Source: CAILUF01 sp964505265 (GTDB taxonomy: Bacteria; Pseudomonadota; Alphaproteobacteria; Rickettsiales; UBA1997). Taken from it: DNA of 64,000 nt. The translations under genes and the position numbers were made by a program. Each line of letters opens with the position of its first letter. The stretch's first letter is position 1. The stretch covers positions 57,586-121,585 of the forward strand of contig CAZDGN010000004.1 of assembly GCA_964505265.1 (NCBI GenBank), read 5' to 3'. Below are positions 17,794 to 26,909 of this stretch, one piece after another. The notes beneath the pieces are model-generated. The model had not been told where the DNA came from. It saw nothing but the letters and a program-made list of their open reading frames with translations, and did no database searches.

Positions 17794-18841
17794 TTTTCGG
17801 CATTTTTTTTAAAATTTCTAGGCAAAACTTTGGAGGAAATGCTTCACCAATAACTTTTCTAATTAAATTATCGCTTGCCCAAATTGGAATTGGGTAATCA
17901 TCTGGAAGACCCGTTAACCTTAATAATTCAAGTATTGTTAAAACTCTAGCATCGGAATAGGTTGAATCTTTTTGTTTTCTTCCCGGGTGAACATTATTTT
18001 GAGAAGATATTGAGCCATTGCACATTGTTATAGTAGGAGCTGGCCTATCCCAATCAATTCTTTTGTAAGTTGTTGCAAAGCCCTTAATTTTTCTACCTTC
18101 TTTATTTGGGTAAAATTTAGTATTTTCTAATGCAGTTTTGCCAGTTGGTGTATTTTTCATCCACAAAATATGATTAGGATTGTGTTTCTTGGCATAATGA
18201 TGTTTAATTTTTGATATTTCTCCGCTTTCAAGGCTTGGCAAATCTGAAATTGCCTCTCGAACTGTAATATGCTTTTGCTTTTCTGGAAAGTTCCATTTTT
18301 CAATTTTAGAAATTAAAAAAATTGCTCTTTTTCTAAATTGCGGAGTATTGTAATCCGCAGAGTCAAGGACTCCAGCATTAATAAAATAGCCAAGAGGCAA
18401 GAGTTCATTTTTAATATAATCAAAAATGTTTACAGTTTCGTTTTTAATTTTAATTGAAAAATTAAAAATTTGGGGAACATTTTCGATTAAAATATTTTTT
18501 GGTTCGACAATTTTAATTAAATCGATTACTTTTTTAATTAAAGTATTTCTTGGGTCATCCTTATCCATTTTTCCTGCCACACTCATTCCTTGACAAGGTG
18601 GAGTTGCAATCAAGAATTCACAATTAAATTCCTTATAATATTTTATTAGCGAATTAAAAATATTTTCGTCATTAATATCTCCACATAACATTTTAACATT
18701 TGTGTAAATATCAGAATAAAATTTAGCTCTTTGTGGTTCGATTTCATTGGCAATTTTGATTTTAATTCCAGCATCTTTTAAATAGAATTCATCAATTCCA
18801 ACATTTGAAAATAAAGATATTCCAGAGATAGTTTTGTCCAT
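17783..18841 (-). CDS. DNA (cytosine-5) methyltransferase
   Basis: Methylates cytosine C5 in a specific DNA site, protecting from the partner HNH enzyme. 352 aa. Motifs in order: I (ISLFSNVGIDEF, a variant of the usual FAGxGG), IV with catalytic Cys83 (TPPCQGMSVAG), VI (ILIENVP), VIII (QFRKRAIFLIS), a variable target-recognition region, and X (GEAFPPKFCLEI). The glycine-poor motif I is unusual but the hydrophobic frame is kept. It is the first gene of a two-gene restriction-modification unit, with a gap of about 135 bases from pdxJ. Confidence 0.92.
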   Translation of the reverse strand: MDKTISGISLFSNVGIDEFYLKDAGIKIKIANEIEPQRAKFYSDIYTNVKMLCGDINDENIFNSLIKYYKEFNCEFLIATPPCQGMSVAGKMDKDDPRNTLIKKVIDLIKIVEPKNILIENVPQIFNFSIKIKNETVNIFDYIKNELLPLGYFINAGVLDSADYNTPQFRKRAIFLISKIEKWNFPEKQKHITVREAISDLPSLESGEISKIKHHYAKKHNPNHILWMKNTPTGKTALENTKFYPNKEGRKIKGFATTYKRIDWDRPAPTITMCNGSISSQNNVHPGRKQKDSTYSDARVLTILELLRLTGLPDDYPIPIWASDNLIRKVIGEAFPPKFCLEILKKMPKNDK

Positions 18842-18977
18842 AAAAAATTAAATATTATTTAGTTTTTTTACTGATATATCTCCACTAAATATAACAATTT
18901 AAATTAAAAGTTTAGAAGGTTAATTCTAAATAATTTTAATTATTATAAATTCCAAAATTCTTTTTTAAAAGTAGAAT

Positions 18978-19703
18978 TTACAAAATTTTTCGCATTTTTT
19001 TGATAACATTAGCGAGCCCTTCAAATATTGCTTCGCCGATAATAAAATGCCCAATATTAAGTTCGATAATATTAGGAATTTTGGCAATCATGGCGGTGGT
19101 TTCATAATTTAAGCCATGACCAGCATGACATTCAATACCAAGCTTGGTGGCATATTCAACCGCACTGGCAATTTTTTTCAACTCCGCCTTTTGTGCTTTG
19201 CCCTTGAGATGACAAAATTCTCCAGTGTGAATTTCGATGATGTCAGCATTTAATTTTTTGGCATAATCAATTTGCTTAAAATCGGCATTGATAAAAAGCG
19301 AAATGCGAATATTTTGTGATTTAATTTTAGTGATAATTTTTTGCAAATTGCTAAAATTTTTAATTAAATCCAAACCGCCTTCGGTTGTTACCTCTTGCCT
19401 TTTTTCAGGAACTATGCAAACCGCATTGGGCTTAGTTTTAATGGCAATATTCATCATTTCAACGGTTGGGGCCATTTCTAAATTTATCGGTATTTTGATA
19501 TGTTTTTTTAAGCGAACCAAATCTTCATCACGAATATGTCTTCGGTCCTCACGCAAATGAATGGTAATGCCATCGGCACCGCTTTTTTGTGCCAAAATTG
19601 CCCCCAAAACTGGGTCAGGATGAATTCCTCCGCGAGCATTGCGAATAGTTGCAATATGGTCGATATTTACTCCTAGCCTAATTTTGTTTTTTGGTTTTTT
19701 CAT
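18978..19703 (-). CDS. pdxJ: pyridoxine 5'-phosphate synthase
   Basis: Condenses 1-deoxyxylulose 5-phosphate with 3-amino-2-oxopropyl phosphate to pyridoxine 5'-phosphate. 241 aa TIM barrel. Signatures: RLGVNIDHIATIRNARGG, GADGITIHLREDRRHI, NLEMAPT, CIVPEKRQEVTTEGG, EIHTGEF and the terminal LNIGHFIIGEA. It needs DXP, the product of the dxs gene about 1.2 kb away on the other strand. Its start lies inside the 3' end of the MFS gene (26-base overlap), so the two form an operon. Confidence 0.97.
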   Translation of the reverse strand: MKKPKNKIRLGVNIDHIATIRNARGGIHPDPVLGAILAQKSGADGITIHLREDRRHIRDEDLVRLKKHIKIPINLEMAPTVEMMNIAIKTKPNAVCIVPEKRQEVTTEGGLDLIKNFSNLQKIITKIKSQNIRISLFINADFKQIDYAKKLNADIIEIHTGEFCHLKGKAQKAELKKIASAVEYATKLGIECHAGHGLNYETTAMIAKIPNIIELNIGHFIIGEAIFEGLANVIKKMRKIL

Positions 19704-20835
19704 AAATTACTAAAAAAGTTAAGTAAAACAATGCTCCAAAACAAATTATAATTGGAAAGCCTTGAGCGCCGAAATATTCTATCATCAAGCCACCGATGAT
19801 GGTTCCAAATATTGAGCCACAAGTGCCAACAAGTTGAAATGTGGCATTCGCAGAAACTAATTCTTGAGGGGGGTAATCGTCATTCATCATTTTGAAAACC
19901 GAAACATAAATGCAAGCAATGAAAAGTCCGAAAATAAAAAATAACAATATCAAAAATGGGTAAGATTTTTGATATAAACTCACCAATAAGAAGCAATATA
20001 AACAGCCCAAAAACCCAATATTAATAAGCTTTTTGGCAGAAACTTTTTTTAAAATAAAGCCAACAATTATGTCAAAAAATCCACTAGCCATATAGGCGGT
20101 TATGAATAAGCCAGATAATTCAGGGCTAAAACCAATTGATATGCCAAATACCACGGATAATGAAACGATTACATAGGTTGTAAAGTCTAGAAAAAATCGA
20201 CTCCAAAAATTATTTGGATTTTTTTTGTAAAATTCTTTTAGGGAAATTCGTTGCGAGTTGATATGAAAATTTAGATGTTTTTTTAGTGGTATGATACATA
20301 AAAACGCCATTAGAACCAAAGTTGCTGAAGTTAAAAATGACCAATAGCTTGAAGCTCCAAAAATTTTAACAACCACAGGGCCAAAAGCTACTCCAAGAGA
20401 AATCAGGGCACTAAAAATGCCAAGGGCAACTCCACGATCTTCGGTTGAAACCATATTATTAAGCCATGAAATTCGAGTAATTGCCATTATTAACCAACAG
20501 CATCCTAAAATAAATACTAAAAATAGCCACCAAAAATAATTATAGTAAAAAAAACTGATAAGAATTATTGAACTATATATAATTGCAGCATATTTAATGG
20601 ATTTAATAATACCAATTTTTCCAGCTAATTTGCTTAAGAAAAATGACATAATGGCAACGCCCAATATTTCTACGCCAAAAGCAAGTCCAATTTGCGAAGG
20701 GTTGATTTTGTTGGATTTAAGCAGGGTAGGGAAGGTGACTAAATTAATTCCAATCGCACTAGCAAAGCAAAAAAAACTCAAATATAAAAATTTGGTTGGT
20801 TGCAAAAATAATAAACTTAAAAATGTTTTTAACAT
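19678..20835 (-). CDS. major facilitator superfamily transporter
   Basis: Inner-membrane secondary transporter with about 12 membrane helices in 385 aa. Weak MFS signatures: a conserved-loop motif after helix 2 (FFLSKLAGKIG) and internal two-fold symmetry with a second half starting near residue 205. Substrate cannot be told. It is upstream of and overlaps pdxJ by 26 bases; this arrangement may be only operon packing. Divergent from dxs, with about 95 bases between the two starts. Confidence 0.85.
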   Translation of the reverse strand: MLKTFLSLLFLQPTKFLYLSFFCFASAIGINLVTFPTLLKSNKINPSQIGLAFGVEILGVAIMSFFLSKLAGKIGIIKSIKYAAIIYSSIILISFFYYNYFWWLFLVFILGCCWLIMAITRISWLNNMVSTEDRGVALGIFSALISLGVAFGPVVVKIFGASSYWSFLTSATLVLMAFLCIIPLKKHLNFHINSQRISLKEFYKKNPNNFWSRFFLDFTTYVIVSLSVVFGISIGFSPELSGLFITAYMASGFFDIIVGFILKKVSAKKLINIGFLGCLYCFLLVSLYQKSYPFLILLFFIFGLFIACIYVSVFKMMNDDYPPQELVSANATFQLVGTCGSIFGTIIGGLMIEYFGAQGFPIIICFGALFYLTFLVIYEKTKKQN

Positions 20836-20930
20836 TAAATAAAGATTTTTAATTGAGATTTTAACTTAACTTTACTAAAATTAATTTATAAAAATTTCAA
20901 AAGCTATAAATTAATTTAAATTTTATTTTG

Positions 20931-22850
20931 ATGAATAAACCTGAAAATGTTGAGAGTTGTTTGCTTGATCAAATTAATTTTCCAAGTGATTTAAAAAAAT
21001 ATTCTCTTGACTCACTCAATAAAATCGCTGATGAATTGCGCAACGAAACCATAAAATCAGTTGCCAAAACTGGCGGGCATTTAGGAGCGGGTCTTGGGGT
21101 TGTTGAAATAACCTGCGCTTTGCATTATGTTTTCGATACCCCTCACGACAAATTAATTTGGGATGTTGGCCACCAAGCCTATCCGCATAAAATTTTAACT
21201 GGTCGCAAATCTTTGATGCACACCATAAGAAAAGCCAATGGCATTTCTGGTTTTACTAAAAGAGCGGAAAGCGAATATGACCCATTTGGTGCAGGGCATA
21301 GTTCTACTTCAATTTCCGCGGGTCTTGGCATTTCTGTTGCCAAAAAATTTAAGCAAGAAAAATCGCATGTAATTGCGGTAATTGGAGATGGTGCAATGTC
21401 GGCAGGTATGGCATTTGAGGCGATGAACAATGCTGGCGCCTTGGAAGCCGAATATTTTAAAGATAATCGGCTAATTGTGATTTTAAACGACAATGATATG
21501 TCGATTGCTCCACCAACTGGAGCGATGTCGCATTATTTATCGCGGATTGTTTCTTCAAAATCATATTTAAAAATTCGCGATCTTTCAAAAAAATTCATTG
21601 AAAAACTTCCGCACCAAGTCGGCAAATATCCACGCAAATTCGAAAAATCCATCAAAGAATGGTGGATGGGTGGCAATATTTTTGAGGAGCTTGGCTTTTT
21701 TTATATCGGACCAATTGATGGTCACAATCTGGAAGTTTTGGTTAAGATTTTACAAAATATTCGTGATGACAAATCATCTGACCCAATTTTAATTCATTGC
21801 ATTACTGAAAAAGGCAGGGGATTAAATGAAAAAATTAAAAGTAACGATTGCTTGCATGCGGTTTCGTCTTTTGATTTAGAAACTGGGGTTCAGCAAAAAA
21901 AATCTTCGCAATTCCCGACTTTCTCAAAAATTTTTGGCAAACATTTGTTGAATTTAGCTAAAAAAGATGAGAAGATTTTGGCAATCACCGCCGCAATGCC
22001 CACTGGAACTGGGCTTGATATTTTTGCAAGTGAACTTCCAAATAAATTATTTGATGTTGGTATTGCCGAGCAACATGCCGTAACTTTTAGCGCTGGCCTT
22101 GCCTGCGAAAATATGAAACCATTTTGTGCAATTTATTCTACTTTTTTGCAAAGAGCTTATGATCAAGTGGTGCATGATGTTGCCATTCAATCCTTGCCAG
22201 TTAGATTCGCTATTGACCGAGCCGGTTATGTTGGATCTGATGGTCCAACTCATGCAGGTTCATTCGATTTGGCATATTTGATTAACTTGCCAAATTTTGT
22301 AATAATGGCACCATCGAGCGGGCAGGAGCTTATTAAGGCAATTAATACAGCGAATCAAATAAATGATAAACCAAGTGCCTTTCGTTTTCCAAGGGCTGAA
22401 GCCGATTGCGAAATAAATTATAACGATCATGAAATTCTTCAAATCGGCAAGGCAAAAATTTTACAAAATGGCTCAAAAGTTGCGGTTATGGCTCTTGGCA
22501 CTATCCTAGAAAATGTTATTGAAGCCAGTAAAATTTTGAAACAACAACATAATTTAGAAATAACTATTGTTGATGCTAGATTTGCCAAGCCTTTTGATGA
22601 AGAGTTGGTTCTAAATTTAGTCAAAACTCACCAATTATTTATTACCATTGAAGAGGGGGCAATTGGCGGTTTTGGTAGTTTGGTTGGCAATTTTTTACAT
22701 AATTCTAGCACTCTTGATGATGGCAAATGTAAATTTCGTTCATTATTTATGAAAGATGAATTTATCGAGCAAGATGATATTGCCAAAATGCGCATTAAAG
22801 GCAATTTGGGCGAGGATTTTATTGTCGACTTAATTATCAAATCGCTTTAA
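20931..22850 (+). CDS. dxs: 1-deoxy-D-xylulose-5-phosphate synthase
   Basis: Thiamine-diphosphate enzyme making DXP from pyruvate and glyceraldehyde 3-phosphate for isoprenoids, thiamine and pyridoxal. About 639 aa. Seen: KTGGHLGAGLG, VWDVGHQAYPHKILTGR, the ThDP motif AVIGDGAMSAGMAFEAMN...ILNDNDMSI, the catalytic DVGIAEQHAVTFSAG, and DRAGYVGSDGPTHAG. I start at the ATG at 20931; the TTG directly before it is less likely. It shows use of the non-mevalonate pathway and supplies pdxJ. Confidence 0.98.
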   Translation: MNKPENVESCLLDQINFPSDLKKYSLDSLNKIADELRNETIKSVAKTGGHLGAGLGVVEITCALHYVFDTPHDKLIWDVGHQAYPHKILTGRKSLMHTIRKANGISGFTKRAESEYDPFGAGHSSTSISAGLGISVAKKFKQEKSHVIAVIGDGAMSAGMAFEAMNNAGALEAEYFKDNRLIVILNDNDMSIAPPTGAMSHYLSRIVSSKSYLKIRDLSKKFIEKLPHQVGKYPRKFEKSIKEWWMGGNIFEELGFFYIGPIDGHNLEVLVKILQNIRDDKSSDPILIHCITEKGRGLNEKIKSNDCLHAVSSFDLETGVQQKKSSQFPTFSKIFGKHLLNLAKKDEKILAITAAMPTGTGLDIFASELPNKLFDVGIAEQHAVTFSAGLACENMKPFCAIYSTFLQRAYDQVVHDVAIQSLPVRFAIDRAGYVGSDGPTHAGSFDLAYLINLPNFVIMAPSSGQELIKAINTANQINDKPSAFRFPRAEADCEINYNDHEILQIGKAKILQNGSKVAVMALGTILENVIEASKILKQQHNLEITIVDARFAKPFDEELVLNLVKTHQLFITIEEGAIGGFGSLVGNFLHNSSTLDDGKCKFRSLFMKDEFIEQDDIAKMRIKGNLGEDFIVDLIIKSL

Positions 22851-22852
22851 TT

Positions 22853-23362
22853 TTACCAAAGACCAGTGCCAATTCTGGTGTCGCCAATAGAAGTCATTTT
22901 AAATATATTGCCAAGGCTGTGTGCCATTGGATTATAGCGTTCTTCATCAGCAACTGGAGGAGCCATATCAGCAGCCTTAAGGGTTCCAATAATTGATTGC
23001 CGACAAAAATAATGTCCGCCCCAAAAAATGGTATTATAATCGCTAAAATTCTTTTTAATATCGCGAATATCGTTCCAATTCACATCTTTTAATTCTTTTT
23101 TGTAGCGACGACGGATTTTGGCATAATCTGGATTTGAAGAGGTAATATCTGGATCGCGTTTCCAAGTATAAAAGGATTGATAAATAGCTCCACCAAATTG
23201 TGTGCCAAGACCAGATTCGCAACCGTGAATCCAACCTAAACGAAAGCCGGGAGAGCCTTCTTTTGGGGCGTGTCGAAAAATAAAACCAAAAGGTTTATAC
23301 CAATAAGGGGTGCAAGATGATAAAAAAATTAAAGTTAAAAATGTTAAAATTTTATTGCCCAT
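22853..23362 (-). CDS. array lipoprotein 5 (Gly-Trp/Gly-Cys family)
   Basis: Unknown function. I choose the start giving MGNKILTFLTLIFLSSC, a textbook lipoprotein signal with lipobox LSSC; a longer frame runs to 23497 but would bury it. The mature part is about 153 aa. Block 1 reads GFRLGWIHGCES soon after the lipobox; block 2 is weaker (FWGGHYFCRQ). A charged middle (DYAKIRRRYKKELKD) is specific to this member. It is the last of five tandem paralogues and overlaps the one before by 11 bases; its stop lies 2 bases from the dxs stop on the other strand. Confidence 0.75.
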   Translation of the reverse strand: MGNKILTFLTLIFLSSCTPYWYKPFGFIFRHAPKEGSPGFRLGWIHGCESGLGTQFGGAIYQSFYTWKRDPDITSSNPDYAKIRRRYKKELKDVNWNDIRDIKKNFSDYNTIFWGGHYFCRQSIIGTLKAADMAPPVADEERYNPMAHSLGNIFKMTSIGDTRIGTGLW

Positions 23363-23921
23363 AATACGAACCTGAATAGCCTTGACCAAAAAATTGCCCA
23401 ACTGAACCACCTGCCCAAAAAGGGTTGCTAGAAAATGCTGAACCAGTAGTTCCACCTCCACCTTTTTGCAATACGTCGAAAATACCATCAATCCCATTTC
23501 CCGGGGTAGTTACGCTTTGGCTAAAAACTCCACCGTCAAACAAACCATCGCCAACCGTGTTCCAATCTTGTGCCATCATAGTTGGGTCGTAATAATTTAA
23601 ATAATTATCAAATGAGCTTTGTGGGTTACCAACTACTTGCATAAAACAAAAGGCAATACCTCTGGAATGGCCGAATTTATATTCGGAATTACCGATCATT
23701 TTGGGATCGTAACGATAACCCTTGTAAATGGTTTTATAAAATGGATTGCCACGAGCATATGTTACGGTTTCACAGCCATCGCTATAGCCTTTTTGAAAGG
23801 CGGGTGTTCCTGGTGGCACTTTAAATCTGGTCATAGAATAAAATGGACTTCCAGCATCAGATAGCCATTTGCAAGAAAAAATATTTAAGCTAAAAAAAAT
23901 TACCAAAAAAAATTTTTTCAT
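23352..23921 (-). CDS. array lipoprotein 4 (Gly-Trp/Gly-Cys family)
   Basis: Unknown function. 189 aa: signal MKKFFLVIFFSLNIFSC (lipobox IFSC), then PGTPAFQKGYSDGCET (block 1), an aromatic stretch FYKTIYKGYRYDPK, and block 2 EYKFGHSRGIAFCF. Unlike its sisters it has a glycine-rich C-terminal tail (GGGGTTGSAF ... FFGQGYSGSYYGQ), which may be flexible or surface-exposed. Its ATG overlaps the stop of the gene before by one base (TAATG), implying coupled translation. Confidence 0.78.
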   Translation of the reverse strand: MKKFFLVIFFSLNIFSCKWLSDAGSPFYSMTRFKVPPGTPAFQKGYSDGCETVTYARGNPFYKTIYKGYRYDPKMIGNSEYKFGHSRGIAFCFMQVVGNPQSSFDNYLNYYDPTMMAQDWNTVGDGLFDGGVFSQSVTTPGNGIDGIFDVLQKGGGGTTGSAFSSNPFWAGGSVGQFFGQGYSGSYYGQ

Positions 23922-24274
23922 TAGCGAAATCCTTTAAATATTGAACCGAAAATTGACGATTTTTGCCTAATGTAAGTATAGCGAAAACAATACCAGAAAG
24001 CACTATCCCAAGCATCGCGGTAGCTGGTCGAATATGCCATTCGATAGCCGTCAATTTTGGTGTTACGATAAAACATTTTATAAAAAGTATTGGCTCCACC
24101 AGAAATTCCAACTTCACAACCATCTTTCCAGCCTGCACGATATTCTTCCGATGTTAAATTAGTCTCGTTAACTAATTGTTTATCAGCCATTGATGGAAGT
24201 ATTTTTTGCAATTTGGTTGAGCAAGCGGTAAAAAATATAATTGTGAATATTGAAAAGATCAAATTAAGTTTCAT
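23921..24274 (-). CDS. array lipoprotein 3 (Gly-Trp/Gly-Cys family)
   Basis: Unknown function. 117 aa: signal MKLNLIFSIFTIIFFTAC (lipobox FTAC), block 1 EEYRAGWKDGCEVG, an aromatic connector FYKMFYRNTK like that of lipoprotein 4, and block 2 YRDAWDSAFWYCFRY. The two block cysteines are about 45 residues apart, as in the sisters, which fits a disulfide in the periplasm (inference). Overlaps the preceding gene by 4 bases (ATGA). Confidence 0.78.
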   Translation of the reverse strand: MKLNLIFSIFTIIFFTACSTKLQKILPSMADKQLVNETNLTSEEYRAGWKDGCEVGISGGANTFYKMFYRNTKIDGYRMAYSTSYRDAWDSAFWYCFRYTYIRQKSSIFGSIFKGFR

Positions 24275-24615
24275 TTTGAAAGTGGCATATGTTGCATTGA
24301 GTTGAAGGCCGTAAAATTAGCAGCATGTGTTACGCAAGCAAAGAAGGCAACACGCCAGCCCGTTTGAAATGCTGAATCATGTTGAAAGGTGCCTTGACCG
24401 TAATTTGGACCATATTTATCTTGATAAACAAAGGAATTTTGGAAGTTACGATTGGCAAGGGCAGATTTGCAACCTGCGTGCCAACCAGCTTTAAATTCAG
24501 GTGGACCATCTGGCACTCTTAAATCCATAGTAATTGGCTGATAAAAGCCAAAATTATCGGGCATTCTGCAAGAAAATAAAAATAAAAATGTGAGAATAAA
24601 AATTCTTTTTAGCAT
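24271..24615 (-). CDS. array lipoprotein 2 (Gly-Trp/Gly-Cys family)
   Basis: Unknown function. 114 aa: signal MLKRIFILTFLFLFSC (lipobox LFSC), block 1 PPEFKAGWHAGCKSAL, and block 2 FQTGWRVAFFACVTHA. The N-terminal mature part (PDNFGFYQPITMDLRVPDGPP) resembles the region before block 1 of lipoprotein 4. Ends with TGA that overlaps the next ATG. Starts 3 bases after the stop of lipoprotein 1. Confidence 0.78.
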   Translation of the reverse strand: MLKRIFILTFLFLFSCRMPDNFGFYQPITMDLRVPDGPPEFKAGWHAGCKSALANRNFQNSFVYQDKYGPNYGQGTFQHDSAFQTGWRVAFFACVTHAANFTAFNSMQHMPLSK

Positions 24616-24618
24616 AAT

Positions 24619-24942
24619 TTATGGTACATCCCAATCTACAATATAAGTACATTGTTCAAGTCCATCAAACCAACCAACACCATAATCTGAAGATTTATTC
24701 ATTCTTTTAAAATCAAAACGTGGATCTAAATCTGAAGACATACCTTTCGACACCGCATTTAAAGCTGAAGAACAGCCATCACGAAAGCCTTTGCCATATT
24801 CAGTTTTGGCTGATGGAAAATTTTTAACTCCAGTTAATGGTCGAGGTTTTATACCCCAATTCCAATCTCTTGGCATAGGCTCAATTAAGAGACAAGAGTT
24901 TAAAAAAAATAAAATTGCTAAAGAAGATAATTTTTTTATCAT
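24619..24942 (-). CDS. array lipoprotein 1 (Gly-Trp/Gly-Cys family)
   Basis: Unknown function. 107 aa: signal MIKKLSSLAILFFLNSC (lipobox LNSC), then a W/P-rich stretch, block 1 TEYGKGFRDGCSSAL, and block 2 DYGVGWFDGLEQC. First gene of the five-gene lipoprotein operon. About 120 bases separate it from the divergent ygfZ, so its promoter should lie there. The shared block pattern across all five genes argues that these are real, expressed paralogues and not chance ORFs. Confidence 0.78.
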   Translation of the reverse strand: MIKKLSSLAILFFLNSCLLIEPMPRDWNWGIKPRPLTGVKNFPSAKTEYGKGFRDGCSSALNAVSKGMSSDLDPRFDFKRMNKSSDYGVGWFDGLEQCTYIVDWDVP

Positions 24943-25061
24943 TAAAAAAAATATTAGATTTTAATTGGTTATTTATAAGGAATTAGATTGAAATTTCAAG
25001 ATTTTTTTTGATTATTATTTTTTAAAAAATTAGAATTTATTAAAAAATTAATTTTAAAAAA

Positions 25062-25970
25062 ATGATTTGGTTAAATGATAGAAAAATTTTGCAAATTTCA
25101 GGTGTCGATGCCAAAAAATTTTTACAAGGTTTAATTACTAATGACATTAATTTGCTTGATAGTAAAAGACTGATTTATACAGCTAATCTAAATGCAAATG
25201 GCAAATTTTTTGCGGATTTTTTTATTTTCAAAAAGAAAGATAGTTACTTCTTAGATTGTCATGTTCAAAATATTGATGATATTGCCAAAAAATTTAATTT
25301 TTTTAAATTGCGTTCAAATGTTGAAATTCAAATTCGTGATGATTTTAAGATATTTTTTTCCAATGAGGTTGGTGAAGATGACCCTAGAATTAACGGCTTT
25401 GGTTACAGACTTTACGATGAAAAAAACCAAATATTTTACTCAGATAAACCGCTTTTAATCAAATATCACGAAAAAAGAATTTATCAAAAATTACCCGAAG
25501 GATTTTATGATTTAACCACTGATAAATCATATATTGCCGAATATGATTTTGACTCAATCAATGCAGTTTCTTACCAAAAAGGTTGTTATGTTGGACAAGA
25601 AACTACTGCTCGAAATCACTATCGTGGGCAAATTCGAAAAAAAATATTTTTATTTGAAATTAACAATGTTAATCAAGAATTGATAGAAATTATTGAAAAA
25701 AATAACAATTTTAATTCTTTACAAATTCAAGATGAAAGATTAATATTATGTAATTTAAAAAACCAAGTAATTTTTGATAAGAAATCGTTTGAAAATTCAA
25801 AAATTGAGCCTAAAGAATTAGGCATTGTGTTATCGACAATTTATTGTTTTAAAACTAATGTTTTAAAGGGTTTAGCCCTGATAAAAATCGATGATTTTAC
25901 CGATTCAATTGCTGAAAAACAATATTTTTCAAACTTATTTTTCTACGACAATAACATAAATATTTTATAG
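25062..25970 (+). CDS. ygfZ: YgfZ/CAF17-like folate-binding Fe-S assembly protein
   Basis: Folate-dependent helper in assembly or repair of some Fe-S enzymes, GcvT-like fold. 302 aa. The signature K-G-C-Y-x-G-Q-E is present at residues 173-180 (KGCYVGQETTARNHYRG), and the N-terminus (LQGLITNDI) is typical. It is the first gene of a long plus-strand operon; 3 bases separate it from the TauE gene. The Nfu gene at the window start belongs to the same process but is not linked. Confidence 0.93.
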   Translation: MIWLNDRKILQISGVDAKKFLQGLITNDINLLDSKRLIYTANLNANGKFFADFFIFKKKDSYFLDCHVQNIDDIAKKFNFFKLRSNVEIQIRDDFKIFFSNEVGEDDPRINGFGYRLYDEKNQIFYSDKPLLIKYHEKRIYQKLPEGFYDLTTDKSYIAEYDFDSINAVSYQKGCYVGQETTARNHYRGQIRKKIFLFEINNVNQELIEIIEKNNNFNSLQIQDERLILCNLKNQVIFDKKSFENSKIEPKELGIVLSTIYCFKTNVLKGLALIKIDDFTDSIAEKQYFSNLFFYDNNINIL

Positions 25971-25973
25971 TTA

Positions 25974-26909
25974 ATGCAAATTTATTTACCAATTGCCGAA
26001 ATTCCAGTTAATATTTTTCTAATTTTATTTCTAGGATTGATAACTGGTTTTTTAGCGGGTATGTTTGGAATTGGAGGTGGTTTTTTAGCCACTCCATTTT
26101 TAATTTTCATAGGAGTACCTTCGGCAGTTTCAGTTGCCACTTCAACCAACCAAATTATCTCAGCTTCATTTTCTGGCTTACTTGCCCATTTTAAAAAGGG
26201 TAATGTCGATATTAAGATGGGAATTTTTCTGGCGATAGGCGGTATTATTGGTTCATCTCTTGGGGTTTTAATTTTTCGATTATTGCAAAATGCTGGACAA
26301 ATTGATTTGGTTATTGCCATCACCTATGTAATTTTTCTTGGGGCAATTAGTTTAACAATGTTGTCGGATAGTTTTCGAAATTTTATCGACAAAAAATTTG
26401 GTATGGATTGGCACCATCACTATGATGAAAAAATCAAATTTGAATGGCTAATTCGTAAGACTGAAAAATTTCCATTAAAAACATATTTTTCTAAATCGGA
26501 AATTTATATCAGTATTTTAGTACCAATTATCCTTAGTTTTGGCATTGGAATTTTGGTTTCTTTGATGGGAATTGGTGGCGGATTTTTAATGATTCCAGCG
26601 ATGATATATATTTTGCAAATGCCGTCGCATCTAGTGGTTGGAACTTCCTTGTTTCAAATTGTTTTCATTGCTAGCAACACAACTTTTTTGCAGGCAGTTG
26701 CTGGCAATAATGTTGATATTGTTTTAGCAATTTTAATGATAATTAGTTCGGCAATAGGTGCACAGATTGGTTCTAGAGTTGCCTATCGTGTTGATGCACA
26801 AGCTACTCGCACCTTTTTAGCATTTTTGTTGGTTGCCATTTGTATAAAAATGATGATACAACTTTTTACAACTCCTGAAAATATTTATTCACTTGATATT
26901 TTGAAATGA
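25974..26909 (+). CDS. TauE/SafE-family membrane transporter
   Basis: Predicted exporter of sulfite or organosulfonates, or a related anion. 311 aa with about eight membrane helices in two homologous halves, each opening with a glycine-rich motif: GMFGIGGGFLATPFLI (about 29-44) and LMGIGGGFLMIPAMIY (about 197-212). Substrate is not certain. Directly linked to the TIGR02186 gene by a 4-base ATGA overlap, a pairing I recall from many Alphaproteobacteria. Confidence 0.9.
   Translation: MQIYLPIAEIPVNIFLILFLGLITGFLAGMFGIGGGFLATPFLIFIGVPSAVSVATSTNQIISASFSGLLAHFKKGNVDIKMGIFLAIGGIIGSSLGVLIFRLLQNAGQIDLVIAITYVIFLGAISLTMLSDSFRNFIDKKFGMDWHHHYDEKIKFEWLIRKTEKFPLKTYFSKSEIYISILVPIILSFGIGILVSLMGIGGGFLMIPAMIYILQMPSHLVVGTSLFQIVFIASNTTFLQAVAGNNVDIVLAILMIISSAIGAQIGSRVAYRVDAQATRTFLAFLLVAICIKMMIQLFTTPENIYSLDILK

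Noticed and set aside
21179..21493. 104-aa minus-strand frame inside dxs
   Set aside because: Antisense shadow of highly conserved dxs sequence.
22853..23497. Longer version of array lipoprotein 5 starting at 23497
   Set aside because: It would put about 45 residues before an obvious lipoprotein signal and overlap the previous gene by 146 bases.
24943..25061. Defined -35/-10 promoters in divergent gaps
   Set aside because: TATAAT-like and TTGACA-like strings occur everywhere at this base composition, so single calls would not be supportable.
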